Shown here piece by piece: positions 37,986-50,000 of a stretch of 64,000 bases of DNA; position 1 is the stretch's first letter, and each line of letters opens with the position of its first letter. This DNA is from Xiphydria camelus (taxonomy: Eukaryota > Arthropoda > Insecta > Hymenoptera > Xiphydriidae), in the NCBI GenBank assembly GCA_963678675.1, contig OY783198.1, positions 17,780,684 through 17,844,683 of the forward strand. The letters are read 5' to 3'. The notes beneath the pieces were generated by a model. It made no database searches. It had not been told where the DNA came from and saw nothing but the letters and a program-made list of their open reading frames with translations. Both the position numbers and the translations under genes were made by a program.

Positions 37986-38115
37986 GTAGGTCCATACCGG
38001 TGAGATGGTGTTAAAAATTAACACCACACTTTTTCTGTATAAGCGATTTACCCCAGAGCAAAAGTCAATTTAAAACATCAAGAGAGATTAAGTATATTCC
38101 TTGCAACTCACAGGA

Positions 38116-39734
38116 ATGAAGCTCCAAATGGTGCCCCTGTGGTTCCTCTTATTCTCCCTCGCTGCCGCGGAAACCGACAATTGGTCGACACATTATGTGA
38201 ACGAAGTGGGCTTTGAAAATCCAATTTTTTGCACGGAAAATAAGAAGTGTCTATTGTTAGATCACTGCCCAGATCTGCTATCACTGATGAGTCAAAAGGC
38301 ACTCCCGGTACACAGGTGATATAATATTTTACGAGCAAATTTATCGTTCGTATATCGGCTTTGTTATTGTTTACTCGCGCACAATACCCGCCATACTGCG
38401 ATCGAACCTTCGAATGCAGATTTCGGCAACTGGTTTGCGGCTACGTCGGAACAAGCCCTAAAGTCTGCTGCGATTTACCGAGGGAACTCGCAGCCCCCGT
38501 CACTCACGGCCAATCGACGTCTTCGTCATGGCTAAATGGACAATGCGGAAAAAGCTTGATCCGAAGTAATCTCGAAACTTTGGGAACTTATCCGTTCGTG
38601 GCGAGAATCGGCTTTATGCGTGAGTCCGCGCGCGCGAGCGTGTCTCTGTATAAATTTTAAAATATCCGCGCGAGAGGGAGCTGCTGGCTCTCGAGAGCGC
38701 AATTTTTAAATTTAGGTAACGCGTACTTTTAGATATAGAAACGGGAGAAACGAAGTATCCGTGCAGCGGAGCGATCATAAGCGAAAGAACTATCTTGACG
38801 ACGGCCACTTGCGCTCTGGCGACATCGAGTAATTATAAATTGTAAGTTGAGAGAAGTTCATTCATAGCGATTTTTATTGCACGGCTCACAGCGAATTGAT
38901 TAAAACTTTAAAAGGAATTCTGTACTCGTGGGCGAATTCGACACAAAATCCAATCCAGACTGCAATGCTTTGTTCTGCGGTCATTCTCCAGAGAGCTATA
39001 ACATTTCCTATATAATTAAACATCCGAATTTTCATTCGGAAACTTTCAAGAACAACATAGCTCTTATACGTCTGCAAACTTCTATCGCTTTTACCGGTGA
39101 GTGTAGGGACATGTAGTTTTGTTGCCGAAAAATGTAAGTTTTATAAATTAACTGATCTCAGCAGCTGTTTTCGAACAGTTCGAAATAATTGATTAATGAT
39201 ATTCTATCTGTTTTTTTGGGCGCATAGTAACGACTCAGCCTGTTTGCATTTTAATGGATGAAGGATATACCGTCGCGGGAGCCACGGCTACTTTGATAGG
39301 CTGGGGTGGCGTGTCGCATCAAAAAGGTAAATTTCAAAAGATAAACGGAGTGGTAAGTTCTGCCTTTTCATATTTAAAAAATTCGTAGAGAAACCGTCGG
39401 AACAGCAATGGTTGGGGATGAAAATCCTACCCAGACAGGAGTGTTCTGTCTTTGCAAATCGCGGTTTATCCGTTGAATTATGCGCATTAGGACGTCAAGA
39501 ACCATGCTCGGGTTTCAGCGGTAGTCCCCTTCTCCGCAAGTTTGGGGATACATTTGTAGTGGTTCGTATTACACGAATAAATATGCTGCCTGCTGTACAG
39601 ATAAGAAGGGAAAGCATAAAATATTTCAGGTGGGAATTCTTTCTTACGGATCCGACTGCGACCTTCATTCGAATTCGCCATCGTCTTTCGTAGATGTGCA
39701 CAGCTACGCAAAGTGGATCTTAGAAAATTCGTAA
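38116..39734 (+). CDS. CLIP-domain serine protease homologue, catalytically inactive
   Basis: This is a secreted CLIP-domain, chymotrypsin-fold protein. Seven exons join in phase: 38116-38315, 38420-38619, 38733-38841, 38915-39096, 39228-39326, 39389-39561 and 39630-39734, about 355 residues. A signal peptide is followed by a CLIP domain with six cysteines (two in exon 2 as VCC), then a protease-like domain. At the catalytic His position the motif reads TATCAL instead of TAAHC. At the Asp position it reads NNIALIRL instead of NDIAL. The Ser motif is GFSGSPL instead of GDSGGPL. So two of three triad residues are lost and the activation site (R-SNLETLGTYPF) lacks the usual IVGG. Such homologues act as cofactors or regulators in melanization and Toll cascades in insects; that role is family knowledge, not shown here. 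The donor at 39561 (GTTCGT) is noncanonical but gives the right frame. Confidence 0.85.
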
Positions 39735-39848
39735 TTTTGAGGAAATCGGTCGAATTGAAACGATTAAATTTAGGTTTTTATGAAAAATGAATATATTTGA
39801 TAAAAAATGTACATTCCAAAGTTTTAATATTTACACATTTCGATTATT

Positions 39849-40587
39849 TTACTTGTGTTTAAAGATATTCAAGTACTTCCCACGTGTCATCTCTTTCGCC
39901 TCTTCCAATCCAAGCTGATACGCTAAATCGTGGAGTTTCTTGACCTCCGCGATGAGTCCAGTCATCGATAAATTTCCCAATTCTGTAAATTGTCAATAGA
40001 ATCGGTTAGAATATAGTATTTATGTTCGAATACAATTCATACTACCTTTGAAACAGACTACTTACGATGCAATTGATTTATATCATCGGCGGTTAGACCA
40101 GTTGCCCAAGACGGAGGCTCTGTCGGCGGCGAATTTTGGGCGACGAATTCGTTAACACCTGGAACTTCATCATTTGCTAATATAAAATAACTGCTGTGTT
40201 CAAATTCGAAGTAATGAAATTCCCATGAAAACTCACTCTGTTCTGGCCATAAATCAGGTGACGCTCGGTCGAGTTTCTCCAGACTCATAAGACTATCTTC
40301 GACGGCCGCTAAATCTGTCATAAAATAAAAGTATGAAGAACATTCACATATTGTTGCAACGAAAGTCTTCACCAACATTTCGAAAAGATGTGAACATAAC
40401 CTCCGTAAGATACAAAACCTCTGAATTTGTTAGTTATAAAATATAAATATAAATTTTATTCCACTGCGCTTGAAGCTAATCGTTCGCGTATATAATCGAG
40501 AGGCAAGACCTTCAAAAATCTCCAAAAAAATGTAAGCTTTAAAAAAAATCTACCTGGTTGATCGCTCTCGGGCTCGTCGGTCGCCAT
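39849..40587 (-). CDS. LIN52, MuvB/DREAM complex subunit
   Basis: This gene encodes a 114-residue nuclear subunit of the MuvB core, which with p130-like pocket proteins and E2F forms the DREAM repressor and with Myb activates mitotic genes. Four minus-strand exons join in phase: 40587-40554, 40314-40237, 40164-40066 and 39982-39849. The pocket-protein motif LMSLEKL fits LxSxExL and is followed by DRASPDLWPEQ, which contains the Ser-Pro site phosphorylated by DYRK1A in the human protein. IPGVNEF and the C-terminal LAYQLGLEEAKEMTRGKY block are also conserved. The length equals that of human LIN52 (about 116). The gene is convergent with the protease homologue; the two stops are 114 bp apart. 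Confidence 0.92.
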
Positions 40588-41014
40588 CTTGTTTATATTT
40601 GTCAATCGTGAATGGCGGCTAATATGAATGGAGAGAAAGGAGAACACTTTTTTACGCGGAATATTATTATAATTAGATTTAAATCTATAACCAAAAGATC
40701 AACCTATATCGAATTGACTTCAGTATCATATAAAAATACCTACAGTCATATAGGTATAGATGAAAATCCCATAAAATGTATTCACATACATACATACCAT
40801 CGAAGACCCGCTTACTTTAACATTTTTATATTAAATGCAAATATGTACAGATTTTTACAAACTTTTATGTACATTACTACTTATAGTAAACTAACAAATA
40901 TCCCATTTAAAATCAAACGAGCTCCTCCTTTAAATTACACATTCGTAACAGTCTGGTTCAAGCTTTGAAGAACGGTGTAATCTATTCATACTTCATCTTT
41001 GACGATTTATAATT
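40588..41014. other. Intergenic spacer between LIN52 and PET117
   Basis: This 427-bp AT-rich spacer should hold the LIN52 promoter and the PET117 3' UTR. A 118-codon plus-strand frame here (40612-40968) is Ile/Tyr/Thr-rich and has no homologue I recognise. Confidence 0.4.
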
Positions 41015-41316
41015 TTATGATACATTTTTCTCATTTTCTTTCTGTTTCTGTAATTCTTTAGTCAAACCGATTTGTTGCTGCAGGTTATACGTGTTCATTA
41101 CTTGTCGCCGCTTTCGACGTTCGGCGTCTCGAATTACACCATCGTGAAGTCGATCCCTGATGAAAATCAGAAATATTCATCAACATAACCTCGAATGGAG
41201 ATAAGAATCAATAGAATTTCTTACCTATCGTATTGTTGCTTGTAATGTACATATCCTATTGTGCCAAAAGTCATTCCGCAAGCTGTTGCTAATGTTGCTT
41301 TAGACGCTAGAGACAT
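41015..41316 (-). CDS. PET117 homologue, cytochrome c oxidase assembly factor
   Basis: A 77-residue mitochondrial protein from two minus-strand exons, 41316-41225 and 41156-41015, joined in phase 2. The N-terminus (MSLASKATLATACGMTFGTIG) provides a short hydrophobic segment, then YVHYKQQYDR and LHDGVIRDAERRKRRQ, which match the PET117 family (VHVKQQWDxxRLRDGVIRDIER in vertebrates). PET117 couples heme a synthesis to complex IV assembly. The gene starts 913 bp from the divergent TRPT1 start, so the two may share a promoter region. Confidence 0.9.
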
Positions 41317-42228
41317 TTTGCTGGTCTTATTTATTTAAATGAAATGTTTACATTTATAATGCGCCATTGAACGAACCCGAAGATTCGATACAGTTCGATA
41401 TATCTATTTCGATAGTCGGCAAATTCAAAAATTAAAATTTCTGCTTACAGCTACAATCAGTACAATAACAATATATTACTCAATTTATGTTTCATTGGCG
41501 GAGAGAGTAAATAACAATTATATTTTTTTATTTGAGTCGAATTGAGAAATTTCTAATCTCATAAAGCTATATGTAGTCATGTTATCCAATGAGCATCGCG
41601 TCTGTGCGACTGTTTCTCCGAACAGTATCCAACTTCAAGTAGCGAGATTAGTTTACTGTAAAACCCTTTTCAAGACAGTAATAGTTTATTTTTAATAAAT
41701 CTGAGCAAGACGGACAACGAAAATTGATGTCTTCGAAGGTAAAGTAACTAAAATTTTGTCATATGATATATTCGTACTCGTTGAATCATTACTTTCGATT
41801 TCATCAGAAGGTTTTTTTGGTTAGGATTCTCAAAGGACGCGTTTATAAAACGTATACATATTAACGTATTAGTGTTAACTTTATTTTTCACGTACCATGA
41901 ACCCTTTACCGTTATATATACATACCAATATTTAACGATATTAATTAATACTACTAATTTATAGTCAAATAAAAAAACGGAGTATTAATCATTTTAGTGT
42001 TTTTTGCTCTTTTTTTTATAAACATCTGTATCATAATCGCGTGGGTTTTGAAGAGCGAAAAATTTGAGACAATAACAAGTAATTGATACAAGTTTGTGAA
42101 CAATTCTGATTTCCGAATACACACAACTGCTCTTCAAACGTTATCCTGCTCTCATACAGAAATATCTCAAATTAAAAAGTTCTTCACTTCGTATTTATTT
42201 TTGCTGGTAGCTTAGAAACTATTTCAAC
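41317..42228. promoter_or_regulatory. Divergent intergenic region between PET117 and TRPT1
   Basis: This AT-rich 912-bp interval separates the two start codons on opposite strands. It must contain both promoters and the 5' UTRs. No TATA or initiator element can be singled out, and no repeat or gene is seen. Confidence 0.45.
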
Positions 42229-42861
42229 ATGATGCATGTGTTAGAATTGTCTGTAATAATATTTCAGAACAGGAATAGCCGGGATGTACACTGTAGCAAA
42301 AGGTTGTCTTATCTACTGCGTCATGGTGCTTTGAAAGAAGGACTCAATGTAAAACCGGATGGCTTTATTGCTGTAGAGGAACTATTATCCAAATCTTTAC
42401 AAGGGTATAAGATTGACGACATCAAGAGAGTAGTTGCTTCCAATGACAAGAATAGATTTTTGCTAAGAACAAATGATGGTGTCTTAGAAATCAAGGCCAA
42501 CCAAGGTCACTCGATCCCCACTGTCAACGAATTAAGCTTGAAGTGCATTGAAAAACCCGATTTCGACATAATACATGGAACATATTTCAAGAGTTGGGAG
42601 ATAATTAAAACTGAAGGGTTGTCTCGAATGAAGAGAAATCATGTGCATTTTGCTAAGGGCTTAAACTTTATATGTGGATTGCGCCACTCTGCTCAGATTT
42701 ATATTTACATAAACTTTAAAGCTGCTACTGAAGATGGTTTGCAATTTTACGAATCCGAAAATGGTGTAATTCTTTGTGCCGGTAATAAGAAAGGCATTAT
42801 ACTGCCGAAATATTTTATAAAAGTCATTACCAAAGGTGGTGAAACTTTACCGTTGCATTAG
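42229..42861 (+). CDS. tRNA 2'-phosphotransferase (Tpt1/TRPT1/KptA family)
   Basis: The enzyme removes the 2'-phosphate left at the tRNA splice junction, using NAD+. A single open frame of 210 residues contains SKRLSYLLRHGA near the N-terminus, then KPDGF, KRVVASNDKNRF, IKANQGHS, HGTYFKSWEII, GLSRMKRNHVHFA and NGVILCAGNKKGIILPKYF. These include the conserved Arg-His, the GHS histidine and the RMKR arginine of the family. Length is close to the typical 200-250. The true N-terminus is uncertain: ATATTTCAG just before AACAGGAATAGCC (about 42270) could be an acceptor, making the first 13 or so codons intronic. TUT1 begins only 88 bp after the stop. Confidence 0.93.
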   Translation: MMHVLELSVIIFQNRNSRDVHCSKRLSYLLRHGALKEGLNVKPDGFIAVEELLSKSLQGYKIDDIKRVVASNDKNRFLLRTNDGVLEIKANQGHSIPTVNELSLKCIEKPDFDIIHGTYFKSWEIIKTEGLSRMKRNHVHFAKGLNFICGLRHSAQIYIYINFKAATEDGLQFYESENGVILCAGNKKGIILPKYFIKVITKGGETLPLH

Positions 42862-42949
42862 AGCCGTCGAATTAGACCATCTGCTGATAGATTTTAGTTA
42901 TCTCGTGTCTTTTGAAAGTTTGCTAGTACGAAATCAAAGAATTGACAAT

Positions 42950-45371
42950 ATGACAAAAAGGTGCGAAGTTTGCGGATTAGACCTGCAAGACGAGTATGCG
43001 TTCAAAGGTCATATTTTGGGGAAGAAACACTTGAGAAACGTTCAACAAATTGAAACTAAGAAAAAATTAGTAGAGAATTCAATTTTTGTCACGCGTTATC
43101 CACCATACTACAATCCCCGTAGCCTTCTCAGCTTCTTCCTAGATTATGGGGAAATAGAGAGATATCGACTCGGAGATGGATATGTAATAATTGAATTTAA
43201 GGAGAAGTAAGTTGCATAAAGTCGATGAAAATATATTTTATTTGAACTTCTCAGAATGACTCTTAAACTTCATCCCCTTCGCGTTCTAGAGCCCCAGTTG
43301 ATTTCTTATTGAACAATCCAATTTGGTTGGATAACCAGTATAAACTAGACATCAAGCGAAGAAAAATGCACGACAATTGTAAGGAGTTTTTCCATACATT
43401 TTAACATAAATATACTTCCTAATAAATCAGTCCCTTTGATACTTGCTTATCACACAAATTTCGGCTTCTCCTATTAGATTCACGAGGAGAGAACAAAACA
43501 GAAGAGGCTGAGGAAATTACAGAACTGTGCTATGATAATTTAAAGTCAATATTCCAAGAGGAAACTACATTCGATAGTCAGTTGGCAGCATTCTTGAAAG
43601 CAGTCCAGCTTAGTGACGCCGACATTGAGGCGCAATATGAATTGGTCTGTACCAATCTCAATCAGATCTTCAAAGCAGTATTTCCAAAGTGTAGCGCGCA
43701 TCGATTCGGATCAACAGTCACTGGGCTAGGATTTAAGAAATGTGACTTGGACGTTTTCCTGAATATCGGTAAGTCTTGCTCATTGCTGTAGTTTCTTTCA
43801 ACTTCACGCTACTGAAGTTAAGGGTTGTAAGTTCGCATTTCATTTCTTCTCGCATCCAAATCAACACTTCTTATACTTCAGGGGAGCCGATAAGCGACGC
43901 AGAAGAAGCTCCGCCAAATGTATGGACGCAGAGAAGAGTCTTCAACCTAGCAAAAAAGCTAATGTACAGGAGGGACTGTATTTTCTCGAAAATAACACCG
44001 ATACCTAAGGCTAAGACTCCTATCATAAAATTTTGTCACGTACCGACCAATATTTCTTGCGATATTTCCTTCAAGAATGGCTTGGGTACGCACAATAGCT
44101 ACCTCATCAAGTATTACTTATCGCTCGATAGTCGAATAAGACCATTGATGGTCTGCATCAAATACTGGGCGAGAATATTTGAATTATCCGGTTGCGGGAA
44201 GATGTCGAATTACGCCCTGGTCATGCTAACGATATTTTATCTTCAACAACCTTCTGTTAAAATCGTCCCGACTGTAGTTGAACTACAGAAATCGTGTGAC
44301 CCCATTACCGTTGACGGCTGGCAAGTCAATTTCAACCAATTTGCCTCTTTTCCTCCAACGAGTAACACCAGCACTATTCCAGAACTCCTTCATGGATTCT
44401 TTGAATTCTATGCTAACTTTGAATACAAGCTAAAGGTGGTTTGTCCATTTGACGGTTCGATACGTTCGAAAGTTGATTTTAACACTGTTGAAGAACTCCC
44501 AGAAAGCATGGCCAGATATAAAAATCACGTAATGGAAAAAGGGCCGACGGGATCATTCAGTGTCGATAAAACTATGTGCGTGCAAGATCCGATCGAATTG
44601 AGTCACAACTTGACTCCAAGTCTATCGACTCGCGGAGTAGAATCGTTTCAAATCCACTGTGCAGTTTCTGCGGAAGTTTGCGCATCGACGATTAAGAACA
44701 ATTGTACCGACTTATTGGCGGCACTTTTCACTACTAGACCAAAGAGGAAGGAAGACGTGGGAGCTAAGATTATTATTCCCGTGGGAAAGTTCATTAGAGC
44801 GGGTCTACCACCAAATGTTGATGCGCGCTCTGATATCATCGACAAAAATCAATTCATCAGAGAGAATTGGTACCATACGATCTTCGAACTTGTCCACATA
44901 ATTTTTGAGCAAGTTCTCAAACTTCAAGTAGAGCTATTGCCCCCCGAAGGTAGAGAAATAAAGCAGCAGAAGGTAGAATTGCAATCCGATGTACATTCAC
45001 GGAATAACGATAAAATTCTCTTCCACTGTACCGGCAGTCATGTATTATTTTGCAATCGCAAAAACAAAAAGTTGATCCTCGATCCGAGCTTGAGCTTCTT
45101 GAGAAAAGAGATAATCATATCGGAGCATATGTTTAACGAACAAAAATCAACGGCCGGTACCAGCAACTTGAAGTTAGACTTCACGTGCTTGTTCGAAAAG
45201 AAATTGGATAAAAGTTTGGGCCCCCACGTAGTATTGCAAATTACCAATAAGTACTGCAGCAAGAACCTCTTCCGGGACTTGAATGTATTTCTAAACGGCA
45301 AGATACCCGCGATCATCAACAAGACTTTGTTACATATGTTGCAATATGACAAACAGGTACACGATTGTTAA
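42950..45371 (+). CDS. TUT1-like terminal uridylyltransferase (U6 snRNA / Star-PAP family)
   Basis: The product is a noncanonical nucleotidyltransferase of the TUT1 type, which in vertebrates adds uridines to U6 snRNA and polyadenylates selected mRNAs in nuclear speckles. Four exons join in phase: 42950-43206, 43290-43378, 43478-43768 and 43882-45371, about 708 residues. Order: a matrin/U1-type C2H2 finger (CEVC...HILGKKH, residues 4-26), an RRM-like segment (SIFVTRYPPYYNP onward), the nucleotidyltransferase core with FGSTVTGLG and the catalytic pair in CDLDVF, a third Asp in CDISF, then a PAP-associated helical region with SNYALVMLTIFYLQ and the family signature QDPIELSHN. An upstream in-frame ATG at 42836 overlaps the end of TRPT1; 42950 is preferred because it begins the finger. 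The end (45371) follows a possible donor, GTACAC, so the last four residues are less sure. Confidence 0.92.
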
Positions 45372-47083
45372 ATCGCCAAACATTCTTAAGAAAGCGTCCG
45401 TGTGTATTTATATGTATAAAAGTTTAATTATTTTGACATTGCAAAAACCACCTGACGATCTCAACCGCAAAATTTTTTGAACTCATGAGATTAAAGGTGA
45501 ATATTGGTAAACATTAAAAAAAAATATCTGATTTCGATTCTTTTTATGTTGTGGAAACATAATGAGCAGCTAATGCGATTACGAGTTTATTTTAATACAC
45601 TGAAGCAACATCAATTATATAAACATATATTATTTACAAATCCTTCTCTCCCTTCTGATTATCTTTAACTCAATACAATTCCTTTTTTAGGGTCTGTTAT
45701 TGTTCAAACAACTTTTTTCTACCGATATAGATTAAATATTCACACGTAAGGAGACAATTGCGATTAGAATTTATACACTCTGATTGTGTCGTTGCTTCAA
45801 AGTAGAGTTTTACGTTTATTTGTGTCTGTCAGTAGTACTGTACAGTGTGATTTCCAATCAACCTTATAAGATTATGGCGCGTGTACGTACATCTACCTAG
45901 GAAAAATACGTCTTAAAATAACGTTTCGTTTTAAAGATATTATCTTCAAGTAACCATTGGTTAGATATCTTAAAGACGTCGGTTTTAGTGGAGACAACGC
46001 CATCATCTTGATGTGCTCTATAGGCGTTTTCGTGCTATCTGGGTACAGACATTGTATAAAGCTTAAAAGAGTATTACTGGTAATAATATTACAATTAGAT
46101 ACTTTTTCATTATAACATTTTACTAAAAATACACGAATGTAATACAACACAACTAATATGTACAGCATAATGCTACATGATAAATATGTTATTTACAATA
46201 CCCCTACTTTTTTATACTTACCCGATATGGAATCCTCAAGGCACTGATACTGATTACACTGCTGAGATTGAAGAACGTAGCGGTGAAGACTTTCGACTAC
46301 AAAGAGAGTACCTACTTATCTAATTGGACGAAGTGGAAGATGAATGGTTTTATTAATGGATACAATGATTTATGTAATAAACAGTAGACCAGCGCGCCAG
46401 ACTCATTGGTTAATTGAACTGCTCTCAATTATAGCTGTCGACCAATACAAATCGAATACTCGAGTGCGATAGTGAAAGGCTAAATTGAAAGGAAGCACAT
46501 ATTGTTCAAATTATGATAACTATTTTGTATTTACGTAGCAGCTGTTTTGTAGTAAGGGTGAGCCTCTGTAGGTGTCTTTACCTACACATTATACCCCCCG
46601 CGTGATTAGATTTTCTCATATTCACACATACTTCATTTTAAAATCTCCATTCGTAATAACTCTGCAAGTTTGTAAGTTTACCCAGCGAAATCATGAGTTA
46701 GTGGTTGGCCATGCTGTTTGTGACTAATATGGCGGGCAAGCAGAAGAAAGACCCTCGGATAAATTCGCGATTTAACGATTTTAATCGGTTTCGCCGACTG
46801 TAAAACGATTTTGACAGCGTTTCGTTCGACTTTGAAAGCGTTGTACTTAAAACAAAGTTCGAAATTACTGGAATCCATTACCGTGGAAGGGGGGTGGGGA
46901 AGGCAAACGTAATTTACTGTCGGATGCCTACAGTCGAGAAATCGAAAACAAGTTGAATTGAGATTTTCCGGTGGGGTTCCTTTATCATTTCTGTGCGAGC
47001 TCGAAGTACTCGACACGGCGTAGAGTTTCGCGAAACGAGCGGTGTTACGAGAAAATCGAAACACTCGAGAAGAAACGGCAGCT
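45372..47083. other. Intergenic DNA between TUT1 and the RS-rich gene
   Basis: AT-rich for the first 1.2 kb, then moderately GC-rich from about 46.7 kb, which is probably the 5' UTR/promoter of the next gene. No gene or clear repeat recognised. Confidence 0.4.
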
Positions 47084-50000
47084 ATGAGTGAGTCCGTGGA
47101 TGGAAAAGTGCGAATTGAACGAAACATGGCACAGGAGGATTACTCGGAGACTGTGGAATCTTCCGATTTCACAAGGACCGACGACGATGACGTGCAGCGT
47201 GCGATAGATGGTCTGAAGGATATGCCCGATGATGAGCTGCGAAAGGTTTTGAATGACGAAGATTTTATGGAGGGACTAGACGTAGTCGACGCATGGGAGG
47301 GTGAAGAAGACCGGAGAAGAGATTCGCGCAGAAGTCGTCCTAAGGATCGTGAGCACAGACGAATCTCTAGGTAGCAAAGAGAATCGTCGGCGGCTTTTGA
47401 ATACTCTACTCTTATTTATTGGTTCCTCTTGAATCTATTCTCAGAATGTACAAGATCGAGCATAGTACTAAAACAATACGTAACAAAACTTTTGACGAGT
47501 TTTCTCTTTCTTTTCGAACATCGAACTTAATTGAATACAGTTTTTCTAGGGCACAAGATCTTAATATTACATTAGGATGAAAGAGACACATTGTCTGTGC
47601 AATGATTGTATTTCTTATCGTGTTCGTTGACTTTTAGGAATTTTACGAAAGATTTCTTTACTTTACCTGTAGCAATCTCTTACACGTTTGAGCTCTTTTT
47701 GCCTCAATGGTATTAGCACAACAGCGTCATAACGTATGTCGATTTTCACCACTCTGATCATTCGACATTGAAAAGTATCAGTTGATGCTTTGATCGAAAC
47801 TCAAGTTATTACCGACGAGTGGTCGATATCATGGGCAATAGTATCGTGAAAGACGAGTGGTCTTTTGTATAAAAATGTATATCTATCTATTAGCAGTGCT
47901 ATGTGAAGAAAGTGATGGCAAGCGTAATTGTAGGGATCGTCATCAACGAGAACAAAGAAGTTCCGCCAATCGCAGGAGACTGAGAAGAGAGGAGAGAAAA
48001 CGCGAGGAAGTCCGCCGCGATCCATCAAAGAGCTCAAAGGACATCGAGAGGGACAAGATTCGTACCAAGCGGGACACCGAAAATAAGATTCTAGCTGAAA
48101 AGGAAAAGGCAATTAAGCATTTACTTGATTCCGATGACGTCGTTCCGCCTGGAACCGAAGCGGAAGCTATTCAAACTATCACCGAGAAGCAAAACTTCGA
48201 TAGAGGAGCGTTACGTGCCGCTAGAAGGAGCCGCGAGCGTCGCAGAAGTCTCGAGCGTCATAGGCAGAGCCCCGGTCGGCGCAGAAGTCCATTGAAGAGT
48301 AACAACGATCGACGCAGAAGTCCGATCGCGATGAGCCCGGATCGACGTAGAAGTCCTCTTGCAACAAGTTCCGACAGAATTAGAAGATTTAGTGCAGAGA
48401 AAAGGTGGAGCAACGATCGACCCAGAAGACGAATCGAAGGATACGAACGGTGAGAAATTTACAGTTAATACGACTATAATAAGTAACGCATTTTTCATTT
48501 TACGTCAAGAATACCTACCTTTGTTACTATTAGAATAGTACCTTATGAGTAATAAATAGGTAAACGAGACTAGTAATAATTGCACTTCATGATTCACAAA
48601 AGACGTGAGTCATTTGAATATGCTTTCATTGTCGAATCGATAAGTAGCAGTAATATTTCATAAGCTGCGCCATTAGTCGCATAAAGGCCACGCATTAGTA
48701 TATTAGAATGCTTTCGCAGTGACTTTAAATTTATGGGCCGAAGAAGCAGATCTCGCGATCGCCATAGAAGCCGCAGCATCGAACGCCACAGAAGTCGAAG
48801 CATCGAACGTCATAGAAGAAGATCGCCCATCGAAAGACGCTTCAGCCCCAGACGTCGCAGTCGGAGTCAAAGTCGCAGCAAATCTCTGGATCGACGCGGA
48901 AGAAAACGATCGCCCTTCATCAACGAAATCGCCAGGAAGTTCAGGAACGACGCAATGATTCCATCGACATCTGGCAACGTTGGATACCTACAGCCCCAAT
49001 CCATGGGTGGAATTCCACCTCTCCTCGGCGGCCCGATGTATCAGCCGGACCAACAATCAGGTCCACCGTCGTCGTTTATGCATCAAGTTGGACCACCTGG
49101 ACTACTCGGCATGCCGGTAGGAAACGGACCACCAGCTTTCGTCAATTTCGACGCGCAGCATCCGCCGACACCGTTGATGAGCTTCGATTCGATGCCAGTT
49201 CAGCCACCCGACTTCGCTTCCAGTTCGACGATGTTCGATCAACCTAATCGCGGCCCGATCCAGTCGCTAAATATTCAACCACTGCTTCCGTTGCCGGTGC
49301 CTTCGCCTCAACCAGTTCCAGCACCAGGACCGCCAGAGAAGTCGAGCTACAGTCAGCCTCACCTCATGCCTTTGATGTCATCGCCAAATCAAACTAAGCC
49401 TCTGGACGCCACCGGCAGACGTTCGAACACGCCGAAGCAAGGTCCCCCGTCCCATAGCTTTAAGGATCGCGGATCCAAATCATCTTACAACGGATACCAA
49501 TATCCGCAGCAAGAACGTATAAAAACACCCGAACCCCCGGTTATCTCCGATTCAAAAGTAAATCTATTTTGTAACCTAGAGTTGAGCTATAATTTGAATA
49601 TTTTGAACGCCGTGTACATCGATGGGAGAGCGCGACTTTCTTTTCATTTGATTCATAAGTTCTCTTCTTGGTTTTCCCTTCGGATGTGTACACGGTCGTT
49701 CGAAGACTGTCCTTAAAAGTATAACAAGAATGTTATTCTTTTCTAATGCATTCGAAAATTACAGCTATTCGAAAAGACCAGCTTATCCAGCCTACTGGAA
49801 GCATCTGTTTCTGCCAAAGGTGCGATAACTATTTTACTGTCCCTTTTTTGTAAAAACAAGATCCTTCCTTTGTGTGTGTGTGTGTGAAGATACAAAGGAA
49901 GGCCCTACTTAAGACCCCTCCTTGAAAGGCGACATTAATGAGTTAAATTCTATTTTTTCTTTACATCCTTCAGATTCAACCGGACCACCGGTCTTATACC

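Noticed and set aside
40612..40968. 118-codon plus-strand frame between LIN52 and PET117
   Set aside because: AT-rich composition, no homologue recognised, and it occupies the promoter/3' UTR spacer of two minus-strand genes.
46678..47127. 149-codon minus-strand frame
   Set aside because: It overlaps the promoter and first codons of the RS-rich gene and has no motif.
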